64,000 nt of DNA from Nevskia sp. GTDB lineage: Bacteria; Pseudomonadota; Gammaproteobacteria; Nevskiales; Nevskiaceae. The notes below the pieces were generated by a model that worked only from the letters and a program-made list of their open reading frames with translations, did no database searches and had not been told where the DNA came from. A program made the position numbers and the translations under genes. Shown piece by piece: positions 24,237 through 31,880 of the stretch (positions are counted from its first letter, which is position 1; every line of letters starts with the position of its first letter). The stretch is from contig JALNYU010000002.1 in NCBI GenBank assembly GCA_023229645.1, positions 1 through 64,000 on the forward strand, written 5' to 3'.

Positions 24237-26354
24237 TCAGCTCGCGGCAATTCTGGCGCTGTTCAAATCAAGCAGGCCTTGCAACACTTTTTCAATCGCA
24301 TCTTGTTTGAGTAACGCCATTCCGGCAGCTTGCCCAGCGCTGACGATTTGCGGCACGGTGCCGTGCGAACGAACCAACTGTTTAATCTCCGGCGTGGCCA
24401 GCAGCAACTCGTATACGCCGATGCGACCGTGATAGCCGTCGGTACATGCATCGCAGCCCACCGCCTCATAGATATGCAGAGGATGCTCTGCGCCAAACTC
24501 GGCACGCCAACGCGCCGCCACCACCGCCGGGGTCTGCTGGGTGCCGATGCAGTATTCCTGTGCCAAGCTTAATAGTTCGTCATCATTTGGCGTATGCGCG
24601 CGTTTGCATTTCGGGCATAGCTTGCGGGCAAGGCGTTGTGAGAGAATTCCAATCAACGCATCGGCAAAGTTGAATGGGTCCATTCCCAATTCCAGTAGCC
24701 GCACAACGCTTTCGGCTGCGCTATTGGTATGCAGTGTCGAGAATACGAGATGCCCGGTTAGCGACGCTTCGATCCCGATTTTCGTGGTCTCGGCGTCGCG
24801 CATCTCGCCGACCATGATTACGTCGGGGTCTGCACGTAGAAACGAGCGCATCGCTGCCGCAAAGGTCCAACCGATTTTCGCGTTAATCTGCACCTGACGC
24901 AGACCAGGTTGCGAGATTTCAATCGGATCTTCGGCCGTCCAAATTTTCAAGTCGGGCCGATTGATATAGTGCAAAATTGAATGCAAGGTTGTGGTTTTGC
25001 CAGAACCTGTTGGGCCGCACACCAGAATCAAGCCGTTACTATGTGTGACCATCTGTTTCATTTCGTCGAGATCCCGCTTAGAGAATCCGAGTTGGTCAAT
25101 TGGTAGTGGCTCGACGCCGCCGAGGATGCGCAGGACAACATCTTCGCGGCCATTCGCCGTGGGGATAATGGCGACGCGGAGTTCGATCGGCACCGATCCA
25201 AAGTGGGCGAATTCGATCTTGCCGTCCTGCGAATGCCGGTGTTCAGAAATATCGAGCCCGGCCATGATTTTGATGCGTGAAACCAAGGCATTTCGATAAG
25301 CCGGTTCGAGATTGAGATAGTCTTCGAGATCTCCGTCTTTGCGGAAACGAATGCGGGTCGTGGTGTCGTGGGCGTTGCACTCGATATGAATGTCTGAGGC
25401 ATTTTGTGCGTGTGCCTCGGTGATGATTTTGTTCACCAGTTTCACCATGGCGCTGTCAGTAATATTGTCTTCTACTGAATTGTCAGGCGTGCGTTTGACC
25501 GATTGTGCGGCTTCTCGAGCGAGCTGATGCGTTAGATCTTCGACGTTAACTTGCGCAGGCTTTTGTGGGTAAGGTTCGCGATGACCTTGGTAGCTGGTTT
25601 CGGCGTTATGCTTGGCCGCCAAGCTCGCGCGGGCGGTATCTAGTAGCGAATACGCCTTGAGAATCCGAACCTTTAGCTCGGCCGGATCACTAATTACCGG
25701 CACGACATTCAAGCCGCTTACGAAACGAATTTCTTGGATGAAATCAGATAGCAACGGATCGGCAACGGCGATAATGAGCGTGTCGTCACCGTCGAGCATC
25801 AGCGGCAAGGCTTGGTGTTTGATGGCGATCGCTGAATCAACTAACGCCAATGTCGCCGGATCGATCACAAAACGCTGCACATCGACGCACGGAATTCCCA
25901 ATAATTGGGCATTCGCAAGCTGAATCTGCCTCGCGGATATGACTCCGGTGCTGACCAATACATCTGCAAGGAGGCTGTTGGGCGTTTCGGCGGCGATTGC
26001 TTTGGCCTTGTTGAGCTGCTCTTTAGTTAGGAGCGCCTTATTGATGAGAAAGTCTTCCAGCCGAACTCTAGGCAATGCGCAGCAGCTATGCAGGGCCTGT
26101 GTCAGCGCGTCTGCTGACATGATCCGATTGCTGCATTGACGCAGAGGAACTCGCCCCTGCTTGTGAGCAACAAGTTCGTTGCGCTCGGCAGCGAGTGTTT
26201 TACCGCTGATAGGATGCGAGTTGTCATTCTCGGCGGCAGCGGCATCTGCGACGACGGCGCCGTGTGTCAATTGACGCTGAATCGGCGTGCCCTGTCCTTC
26301 ATATAGGTCGGACGAGAAGACGTGGAGCGGATTGAGCTGAGTTTGGGTTTTCAT
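24237..26354 (-). CDS. GspE/PilB-family secretion or pilus-type ATPase
   Basis: The 705-residue product has an N-terminal disordered segment (1-90), a GspE N-terminal domain (LEDFLINKALLTKEQL, then LLGIPCVDVQRF), and a T2SS/T4P ATPase core: DIHIECNAHDTTTRIRFRKDGDL, Walker A GPTGSGKTTT, Asp box EDPIEISQPGLRQVQ, Walker B MVGEMRDAET, His box GHLVFSTLHTN, and a four-Cys zinc motif (CPKC, then CDAC). Such ATPases power pilus or secretion assembly at the inner membrane. No other pilus or secretion gene is nearby, so it is an orphan; an extension-ATPase or c-di-GMP-binding MshE-like role is possible. Confidence 0.88.
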   Translation of the reverse strand: MKTQTQLNPLHVFSSDLYEGQGTPIQRQLTHGAVVADAAAAENDNSHPISGKTLAAERNELVAHKQGRVPLRQCSNRIMSADALTQALHSCCALPRVRLEDFLINKALLTKEQLNKAKAIAAETPNSLLADVLVSTGVISARQIQLANAQLLGIPCVDVQRFVIDPATLALVDSAIAIKHQALPLMLDGDDTLIIAVADPLLSDFIQEIRFVSGLNVVPVISDPAELKVRILKAYSLLDTARASLAAKHNAETSYQGHREPYPQKPAQVNVEDLTHQLAREAAQSVKRTPDNSVEDNITDSAMVKLVNKIITEAHAQNASDIHIECNAHDTTTRIRFRKDGDLEDYLNLEPAYRNALVSRIKIMAGLDISEHRHSQDGKIEFAHFGSVPIELRVAIIPTANGREDVVLRILGGVEPLPIDQLGFSKRDLDEMKQMVTHSNGLILVCGPTGSGKTTTLHSILHYINRPDLKIWTAEDPIEISQPGLRQVQINAKIGWTFAAAMRSFLRADPDVIMVGEMRDAETTKIGIEASLTGHLVFSTLHTNSAAESVVRLLELGMDPFNFADALIGILSQRLARKLCPKCKRAHTPNDDELLSLAQEYCIGTQQTPAVVAARWRAEFGAEHPLHIYEAVGCDACTDGYHGRIGVYELLLATPEIKQLVRSHGTVPQIVSAGQAAGMALLKQDAIEKVLQGLLDLNSARIAAS

Positions 26355-26790
26355 GAACGGTAGTAGACCTTTGGTCGCCGTCGGCGAATTAACGTCGTCT
26401 TGGGCGAGTGATGGCGATTGTTGTTGGCCGTCCCTGGGCTTTTCGAACTTAAGTTCTTGGATTACCTCCGTTCATCCTAAGTGTGTCGTCTACAAGCCTT
26501 ATGCCCGATGGTCGGCGTTAAGGACTTCCAACATTCGAACGGCCAATGGCGCGCTGCCGCGACCCGAGAAATTGGCGTAAAATTTTTATAAATTAAATAT
26601 TTACAGAGTTTTTAATGCGAATTTCGAGTGCATTCATGAGGCCGTGACTGGCTTTGACTAGAGGCGAGTCAGTGTCCGATAGGCGGTAGATGACGAGTTT
26701 TTGGCGAGCGGTATCGCCGCCGCAATAAAAGCCGCATTCACTAATTTGGGTATAAATTTCTACATCTAGGCCGCCCACAATACTAATAAG
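26355..26790. other. Intergenic stretch without a convincing gene
   Basis: Upstream of the minus-strand ATPase and of the plus-strand porin. A 76-codon frame on the minus strand (26593-26823, MHVGEPANGMPLI at its start) overlaps the sigma-54-like promoter of the porin and has no recognised family, so it is not called. The gspE promoter should lie near 26360-26500; no clear -35/-10 pair stands out. Confidence 0.4.
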
Positions 26791-26806
26791 TGGCATGCCG
26801 TTTGCG
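26791..26806 (+). promoter_or_regulatory. Sigma-54-like promoter of the nitrate-linked porin
   Basis: TGGCAT-N5-TTGCG with GG and GC exactly 10 bases apart (26792-26793 and 26804-26805). The expected transcript start is about 26817, which places both ANTAR hairpins and the terminator inside the leader. Confidence 0.65.
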
Positions 26807-26848
26807 GGCTCCCCAACGTGCACTGTGTGGCGCCGGGTAACCGGCTAA

Positions 26849-26940
26849 AGACCAACGGCGGTCTCCACGCGCATCAATCGAACCAGACAAAGACGTCTGT
26901 TCCATCGCTCAAACCGCGATGGGACGGCGTCTTTTTTTTT
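26849..26940 (+). promoter_or_regulatory. NasT (ANTAR) antitermination leader of the porin gene
   Basis: Two short hairpins with six-base loops that begin with A and have G at position four: AGACC-AACGGC-GGTCT (26849-26864) and CAGAC-AAAGAC-GTCTG (26884-26899). The second overlaps the left arm of an intrinsic terminator (stem 26891-26908 with 26916-26933, then nine T). The two structures cannot form together. Binding of NasT to the hairpin pair would prevent termination, giving nitrate-dependent expression. Confidence 0.8.
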
Positions 26941-26975
26941 GCCTTTTTGATGCACTTGTAATCGGGGTATTCAAC

Positions 26976-28232
26976 GTGAAAAAGACTCAGCTCGCCCTTG
27001 TAATCAGTGTGTTATCGGGCGCACCTGCCCACGCCTACGACGTGATTTCGACCTTGCCGTACGCAATTGGCAGCGGCAAGCCGAATATCGATGCACGGCT
27101 GCGCTTCGAATCGGTAGATCAAAGCAATCTTGTGAAGGATGCCGACGCGCTCACCGCGCGGATACGCCTGGGCTATACAACCGGGAAATGGAACGCCTTC
27201 GATAGCCAGATCGAATTAGAAAATGTTACCGCGATCGGCGACGACGGCTTCAACAGCACCAAAAATGGCCGCACGCAGTTTCCCGTCGTGGCCGATCCGG
27301 AAGGCACGGAGGTGAATCAGTTGTGGATCCGCTATACCGGCTTGCCCGGAACGGCGATCAAATTTGGCCGCCAGCGCATCATCTACGACAACCACCGCTT
27401 CCTCGGCAACGTAGGCTGGCGCCAGAACGAACAAACCTATGATGGGGTAAACCTCACTGGAACGTGGATCCCCAAGCTGACCCTCAATTATTCGTACCTG
27501 ACGAACGTTAATTCGTTTCGTTACAACGTGATCAACGGCAATAACGTTGCAGATATTGATTTAAAAGGCTCGCATTTTATTAACCTCGCGTATCGGCCCG
27601 GCAAGTTGTTCGGGTTGACAACGTACGCGTACTTACTCGACTTCGCCGCCAATCCGCCGCCGGCAACGCTGAATAATCCGCGCCGCGATACCGCAACCTA
27701 CGGCTTGCGCGCCGCCGGCACGGTGCCCCTTAACGGCATTAAGCTCGATTATGCGTTTGAATACGCGCATCAAAGCGATTACGCCGATACGCCGGCGGGG
27801 ATCGACGCCAATTACTATCTGGCGGAAGTGGCGGCGGCGTATAAGCAAGTCAACGCCAAAATCGGCTACGAAGTGCTCGGTGGCGACGGACGCTATGGCT
27901 TCCAAACGCCGTTGGCGACGCTGCACGCGTTTCAAGGCTGGGCGGATCAGTTCTTGGTGACGCCCGCCGCCGGCATCCAGGATTTTTATGTCAGCGTCGG
28001 CGGCAAGGTCGAAAAGGTTGCACTGACCGCTGTATGGCATAACTTCAATCCAGATGACCGTTCGGGGCAGCGCTATGGCTCTGAAATCGATGCGCAGGCC
28101 GTGCGTCCGCTCGGCAAGAATTTCTCAGTAGGCCTCAAATTTGCGCTGTACAACGCGGATCATTTTCCGGCAGCTGGCGGGCGTGCGTTCGATACCAAGA
28201 AGTATTTCGCCTGGTTGGAATACAAACTATGA
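26976..28232 (+). CDS. Outer-membrane porin of the nitrate assimilation locus
   Basis: The 418-residue product is read from GTG 26976, which is followed directly by a signal peptide (KKTQLALVISVLSGAPAHA). The open frame extends to 26919, but that part lies inside the terminator hairpin. The body is a beta-barrel resembling alginate-export-type porins: RLRFESVDQSN, TARIRLGYTTGKWNAF, VNQLWIRYTGLPGTAIKFGRQ, and a C-terminal FAWLEYKL. Its NasT-type leader suggests it admits nitrate or nitrite through the outer membrane; the role is inferred from regulation and position upstream of nrtA. Confidence 0.85.
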   Translation: MKKTQLALVISVLSGAPAHAYDVISTLPYAIGSGKPNIDARLRFESVDQSNLVKDADALTARIRLGYTTGKWNAFDSQIELENVTAIGDDGFNSTKNGRTQFPVVADPEGTEVNQLWIRYTGLPGTAIKFGRQRIIYDNHRFLGNVGWRQNEQTYDGVNLTGTWIPKLTLNYSYLTNVNSFRYNVINGNNVADIDLKGSHFINLAYRPGKLFGLTTYAYLLDFAANPPPATLNNPRRDTATYGLRAAGTVPLNGIKLDYAFEYAHQSDYADTPAGIDANYYLAEVAAAYKQVNAKIGYEVLGGDGRYGFQTPLATLHAFQGWADQFLVTPAAGIQDFYVSVGGKVEKVALTAVWHNFNPDDRSGQRYGSEIDAQAVRPLGKNFSVGLKFALYNADHFPAAGGRAFDTKKYFAWLEYKL

Positions 28233-28351
28233 ACTGAGCTGGTGCGAATTTCGCATTAATACAGTGCATTGCTTCGATGTAGACGGTGACGTTAGATGAG
28301 GATAAAAATTTATATGGCTGATAAATAAAGTAATTAAGTTATATCAATAGT

Positions 28352-28367
28352 TGGCAGGGTAATTGCT
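28352..28367 (+). promoter_or_regulatory. Sigma-54-like promoter of the nrt-nir-nas operon
   Basis: TGGCAGGGTAATTGCT fits the -24/-12 consensus, with GG at 28353-28354 and GC at 28365-28366 spaced by 10. The predicted transcript start (about 28378) lies just before the ANTAR leader. Confidence 0.72.
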
Positions 28368-28390
28368 TTTTATCCGGAGTAGTTCGAGTG

Positions 28391-28510
28391 CTAACGATGG
28401 CAGCGAGCTCACCAAAATTTCTGGTGTTGTATGCGAAATGCAACACTAATCTGGACAACGGCGTCCATGAATTCAAGCCCCCGGGCTTAAGTTCATGGGC
28501 GTTTTTTTTT
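28391..28510 (+). promoter_or_regulatory. NasT (ANTAR) antitermination leader of nrtA
   Basis: The hairpin TGGAC-AACGGC-GTCCA (28452-28467) has the same AACGGC loop as the porin leader. It overlaps the left arm of a strong terminator (28462-28480 paired with 28483-28501, then nine T). A weaker upstream hairpin with loop AACGAT (28393-28398, stem TGCT/GGCA) is a candidate first hairpin; another stem, GTGTTG/CAACAC, lies between. nrtA starts 15 bases after the T run. Confidence 0.8.
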
Positions 28511-28524
28511 GCCTCGAGGATTTC

Positions 28525-29937
28525 ATGACTATTCACGTTAAGACGAATCTAATGCCTATGAATCCGCTGCGTCGGCGCTTTATCAGCACGCTGACAACAC
28601 TGGCTGCAACGGCGATGATTGCCGTCGTCGGTGCACCCAGTTCTAGCTTTGCCGCCAACAAGTTAGAGAAAGAAGAACTGAAGTTTGGCTTTATCAAACT
28701 CACCGATATGGTGCCGCTCGCCGTGGCTTATGAAAAAGGCTACTTCGAAGACGAAGGTTTATATGTCACGCTGGAAGCACAGGCGAATTGGAAGGTTCTA
28801 CTCGATCGCGTGATCTCAGGCGAGCTGGATGGTGCGCATATGTTGGCGGGTCAGCCGCTAGCCGCGACGATAGGCTTCGGAACGAAAGCTGACATCGTGA
28901 CGCCGTTCAGCATGGACTTAAACGGCAACGGCATCACGGTTTCTAACGCGGTATGGGAGGCGATGAAAAAATCGATTCCGGTTAAAGATGGCAAGCCGGT
29001 GCACCCAATCAAGGCGGATGCACTAAAACCGGTCGTCGATAAATACAAGGCCGAAGGCAAGCCCTTCAATATGGGGATGGTGTTCCCGGTTTCGACACAT
29101 AACTATGAGCTGCGCTATTGGCTCGCCGCTGGCGGTCTAAATCCCGGTTATTACGCGCCTGATAAAGGTGATGTCGGTGGCCAGTTGAAGGCCGATGTTC
29201 TGCTTTCGGTAACGCCGCCGCCGCAAATGCCATCGACGTTGGAGGCCGGCACAATTCTAGGATATTGCGTTGGCGAGCCGTGGAATCAGCAAGCCGTATT
29301 CAAGGGTATCGGCGTGCCGGTGGTAACCGACCACGAAATCTGGAAGAACAACCCGGAAAAAGTGTTTGGCCTGCGGGAAGATTTCATCAAGAAATATCCG
29401 AATACCACTAAAGCCATCGTCAAAGCGCTGATTCGTGCCAACTACTGGCTCGACGAGAGCCCTGCGCACCGCAAAGAGGCAGTGAAGCTGCTGGCGCAAC
29501 CGAAATACGTTGGTGCAGACGAAGCGGTATTGGCGAACAGCATGACCGGTACGTTTGAATATGAGAAAGGCGACAAGCGCGAAGCGCCCGATTTCAATGT
29601 TTTCTTCCGCTATAACGCGACGTATCCCTACTACTCGGATGCGATCTGGTATCTGACCCAGATGCGTCGTTGGGGCCAGATCTCCAGCCAAAAGCCGGAC
29701 AGCTGGTATTTCGATACCGCGAAGAAAGTTTACCGCGCTGACGTCTACGCCGAAGCGGCACAGGACCTGATCAAGAGCGGCAAATTAAAGGCCAGCGATT
29801 TCCCTGATTTCAGCAAGGAATCGGGCTTCAAGCCGGCGACGAATGAGTTTATCGACGGAATGCCGTACGACGGCCGCAAACCCAATGCCTATCTTGAGCA
29901 ATTCAAGATCGGCCTTAAGGGCAAGGACACACCCTGA
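28525..29937 (+). CDS. nrtA: Nitrate/nitrite ABC transporter substrate-binding protein NrtA
   Basis: The 470-residue product has a twin-arginine-like signal ([19 protein letters not shown], cleavage near SSSFAANK). The mature part carries [52 protein letters not shown] and [12 protein letters not shown], motifs of nitrate/bicarbonate-binding proteins. It delivers nitrate to NrtB in the inner membrane. GAGGA precedes ATG 28525; the longer frame from 28495 lies in the terminator. Confidence 0.95.
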   Translation: MTIHVKTNLMPMNPLRRRFISTLTTLAATAMIAVVGAPSSSFAANKLEKEELKFGFIKLTDMVPLAVAYEKGYFEDEGLYVTLEAQANWKVLLDRVISGELDGAHMLAGQPLAATIGFGTKADIVTPFSMDLNGNGITVSNAVWEAMKKSIPVKDGKPVHPIKADALKPVVDKYKAEGKPFNMGMVFPVSTHNYELRYWLAAGGLNPGYYAPDKGDVGGQLKADVLLSVTPPPQMPSTLEAGTILGYCVGEPWNQQAVFKGIGVPVVTDHEIWKNNPEKVFGLREDFIKKYPNTTKAIVKALIRANYWLDESPAHRKEAVKLLAQPKYVGADEAVLANSMTGTFEYEKGDKREAPDFNVFFRYNATYPYYSDAIWYLTQMRRWGQISSQKPDSWYFDTAKKVYRADVYAEAAQDLIKSGKLKASDFPDFSKESGFKPATNEFIDGMPYDGRKPNAYLEQFKIGLKGKDTP

Positions 29938-29954
29938 TCGCTCCGGAGATTGCC

Positions 29955-30968
29955 ATGGCAACTGAATCTACACCACCGCTCGCGCCCCCTAATGCCGCGC
30001 GCAACCTCTGGCCCGGATTGAGTGAAGCCGCCTCACGGCTGGCAACGCGTACGTTGCCGCGGCTGCTGTTACCGCTGCTCGGCATCGTCGTTGTACTTGT
30101 GCTTTGGGCCAATATTGCGATGCGGATCAACACCTCGCTTGGCGCTTTGCCGGGGCCTGCTGCGGTTTGGCAGCAAGCCGGTAATCTCTACGATGAGCAT
30201 GTGGCAGAACGCACGAAAGCGCGCGCGTTTTACGCACGCCAACAACAACGCAATGCCGATGCACTGGTCGAGGATCCGCAGGCTGAGGTGAAAACGCGGC
30301 CATACACCGGCAAGCCGACCTTCATCGATCAAATCGGCACCAGCTTGGTTACGGTGCTCTCAGGTTTCGCGCTGGCCTCGTTATTCGCGATTCCACTCGG
30401 CATCGCGATCGGTTTGTCGCCGTGGTTGTACGCGATGTTGAATCCAGCGATCCAGATCGCCCGGCCGATTTCGCCGCTGGCGTGGCTGCCGATCGTGACG
30501 TTGGTGGTCAGTGCGGTTTATGTATCTGATGATCCCGCGGTATCGAAGTCCTATCTGGTCTCGATGCTCTGCGTCACCTTGTGCTCGCTGTGGCCAACGC
30601 TGATGAACACCGCCGTCGGCGCGTCGAGCGTCAGCGCGGATCTGGTTAACGTTAGCCGCGTGTTGCGTTTGGGCCGCCTAACGCACGTGCGTCGCATTGT
30701 TTTGCCGTCCGCCGTGCCGATGATTTTTGCCGGTCTGCGAACGTCCCTTGGGGTTGCTTGGATGGTGCTGATCGCATCAGAAATGCTGGCGCAGAACCCG
30801 GGCCTCGGCAAATTTGTTTGGGATGAATTCCAGAACGGCAGCTCCAGTTCGCTGGGCCGGATTATGGTCGCCGTGATCACGATTGGCCTGATCGGCTTCG
30901 CCCTTGATCGCATCATGCTGCTGCTACAGCGCGCAGTTTCGTGGGACAAAAACGCAGTTCTACGTTAA
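29955..30968 (+). CDS. nrtB: Nitrate ABC transporter permease NrtB
   Basis: A 337-residue BPD-type permease. After a first membrane segment (LLLPLLGIVVVLVLWANIAM) there is an unusual charged stretch of about 90-125 (RARAFYARQQQRNADAL-like), then five further segments with the EAA-type loop ending SLGVAWMVLIASEML. It forms the inner-membrane channel of the nitrate transporter. 17 bp after nrtA, GGAG before ATG. Confidence 0.93.
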   Translation: MATESTPPLAPPNAARNLWPGLSEAASRLATRTLPRLLLPLLGIVVVLVLWANIAMRINTSLGALPGPAAVWQQAGNLYDEHVAERTKARAFYARQQQRNADALVEDPQAEVKTRPYTGKPTFIDQIGTSLVTVLSGFALASLFAIPLGIAIGLSPWLYAMLNPAIQIARPISPLAWLPIVTLVVSAVYVSDDPAVSKSYLVSMLCVTLCSLWPTLMNTAVGASSVSADLVNVSRVLRLGRLTHVRRIVLPSAVPMIFAGLRTSLGVAWMVLIASEMLAQNPGLGKFVWDEFQNGSSSSLGRIMVAVITIGLIGFALDRIMLLLQRAVSWDKNAVLR

Positions 30969-30980
30969 GCGGAGCACATC

Positions 30981-31841
30981 ATGAATACGCATCTGGAACT
31001 CAGCGATATCGGGATGAATTTCAAGACGCCGCGGGGCACGTTCTGCGCACTTGATGGCATCGATCTAAAAGTTGCGAAAGGCGAGTTCATCTCGCTGATC
31101 GGGCACTCGGGCTGCGGAAAATCGACGGTGCTGAATCTTGTCGCCGGCTTACTGAAAGCGACACGCGGTGGGGTTATCGTCAACGGTCGGCAGGTGACGG
31201 AGCCGGGGCCGGAGCGGGCGATGGTGTTCCAAAATCACTCGCTGCTGCCGTGGCTCACGGTGTTCGAGAACGTCGCACTGGCGGTGACAAAAGTCTTCGG
31301 AAAAACCAAGACGCGCGCCGAGCAACGGGCTTGGATTGAGCACAACCTCGAACTCGTGCACATGACCCACGCGCGCGACAAACGCCCGAATGAAATCTCC
31401 GGCGGGATGAAGCAGCGCGTTGGCATCGCCCGGGCGCTGGCGATGCAGCCAGAAATTCTATTGCTCGACGAGCCCTTTGGCGCGCTCGACGCTTTGACGC
31501 GCGCACAGTTGCAAGATTCGTTAATGGAGATTCAAGCGCGGCTTGGTAATACGATCCTGATGGTGACGCACGATGTTGACGAAGCAGTGCTGCTATCGGA
31601 TCGCGTTGTCATGCTGAATGTCGGCCCAGGCGCACGAATTGGCAGCATTCTGCAGGTTGATTTGCCACGCCCGCGTAATCGCCTCGCGCTGGCTGAGAAC
31701 CCGGCCTACATCCACGCACGCGCTGAAATTCTCCGCTTCCTCTACGACGGCCATTCGGCGCACAACACTGCAGCGCCCGCGAGCCCAGTAGCGAAGGTTT
31801 CGCGATTACAGCTACTACGCCGAAAAGTGGCCAACGGTTAA
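30981..31841 (+). CDS. nrtD: Nitrate ABC transporter ATP-binding protein NrtD
   Basis: A 286-residue ABC ATPase of the nitrate/taurine type: Walker A GHSGCGKST, signature ISGGMKQRVGIARAL, Walker B ILLLDEPFGALD, and VMVTHDVDEAVLLSDRVVML-like switch region (MVTHDVDEA). A single ATPase gene follows nrtB (no nrtC with a fused binding domain). GGAG precedes ATG 30981. Confidence 0.94.
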   Translation: MNTHLELSDIGMNFKTPRGTFCALDGIDLKVAKGEFISLIGHSGCGKSTVLNLVAGLLKATRGGVIVNGRQVTEPGPERAMVFQNHSLLPWLTVFENVALAVTKVFGKTKTRAEQRAWIEHNLELVHMTHARDKRPNEISGGMKQRVGIARALAMQPEILLLDEPFGALDALTRAQLQDSLMEIQARLGNTILMVTHDVDEAVLLSDRVVMLNVGPGARIGSILQVDLPRPRNRLALAENPAYIHARAEILRFLYDGHSAHNTAAPASPVAKVSRLQLLRRKVANG

Positions 31842-31880
31842 GTCCGGGCACTCCATTTCCGAATGCTTGAGGTAACTGCA

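Noticed and set aside
26593..26823. A 76-codon minus-strand frame before the nitrate-linked porin
   Set aside because: It overlaps the sigma-54-like promoter and has no recognised motif or clear ribosome binding site.
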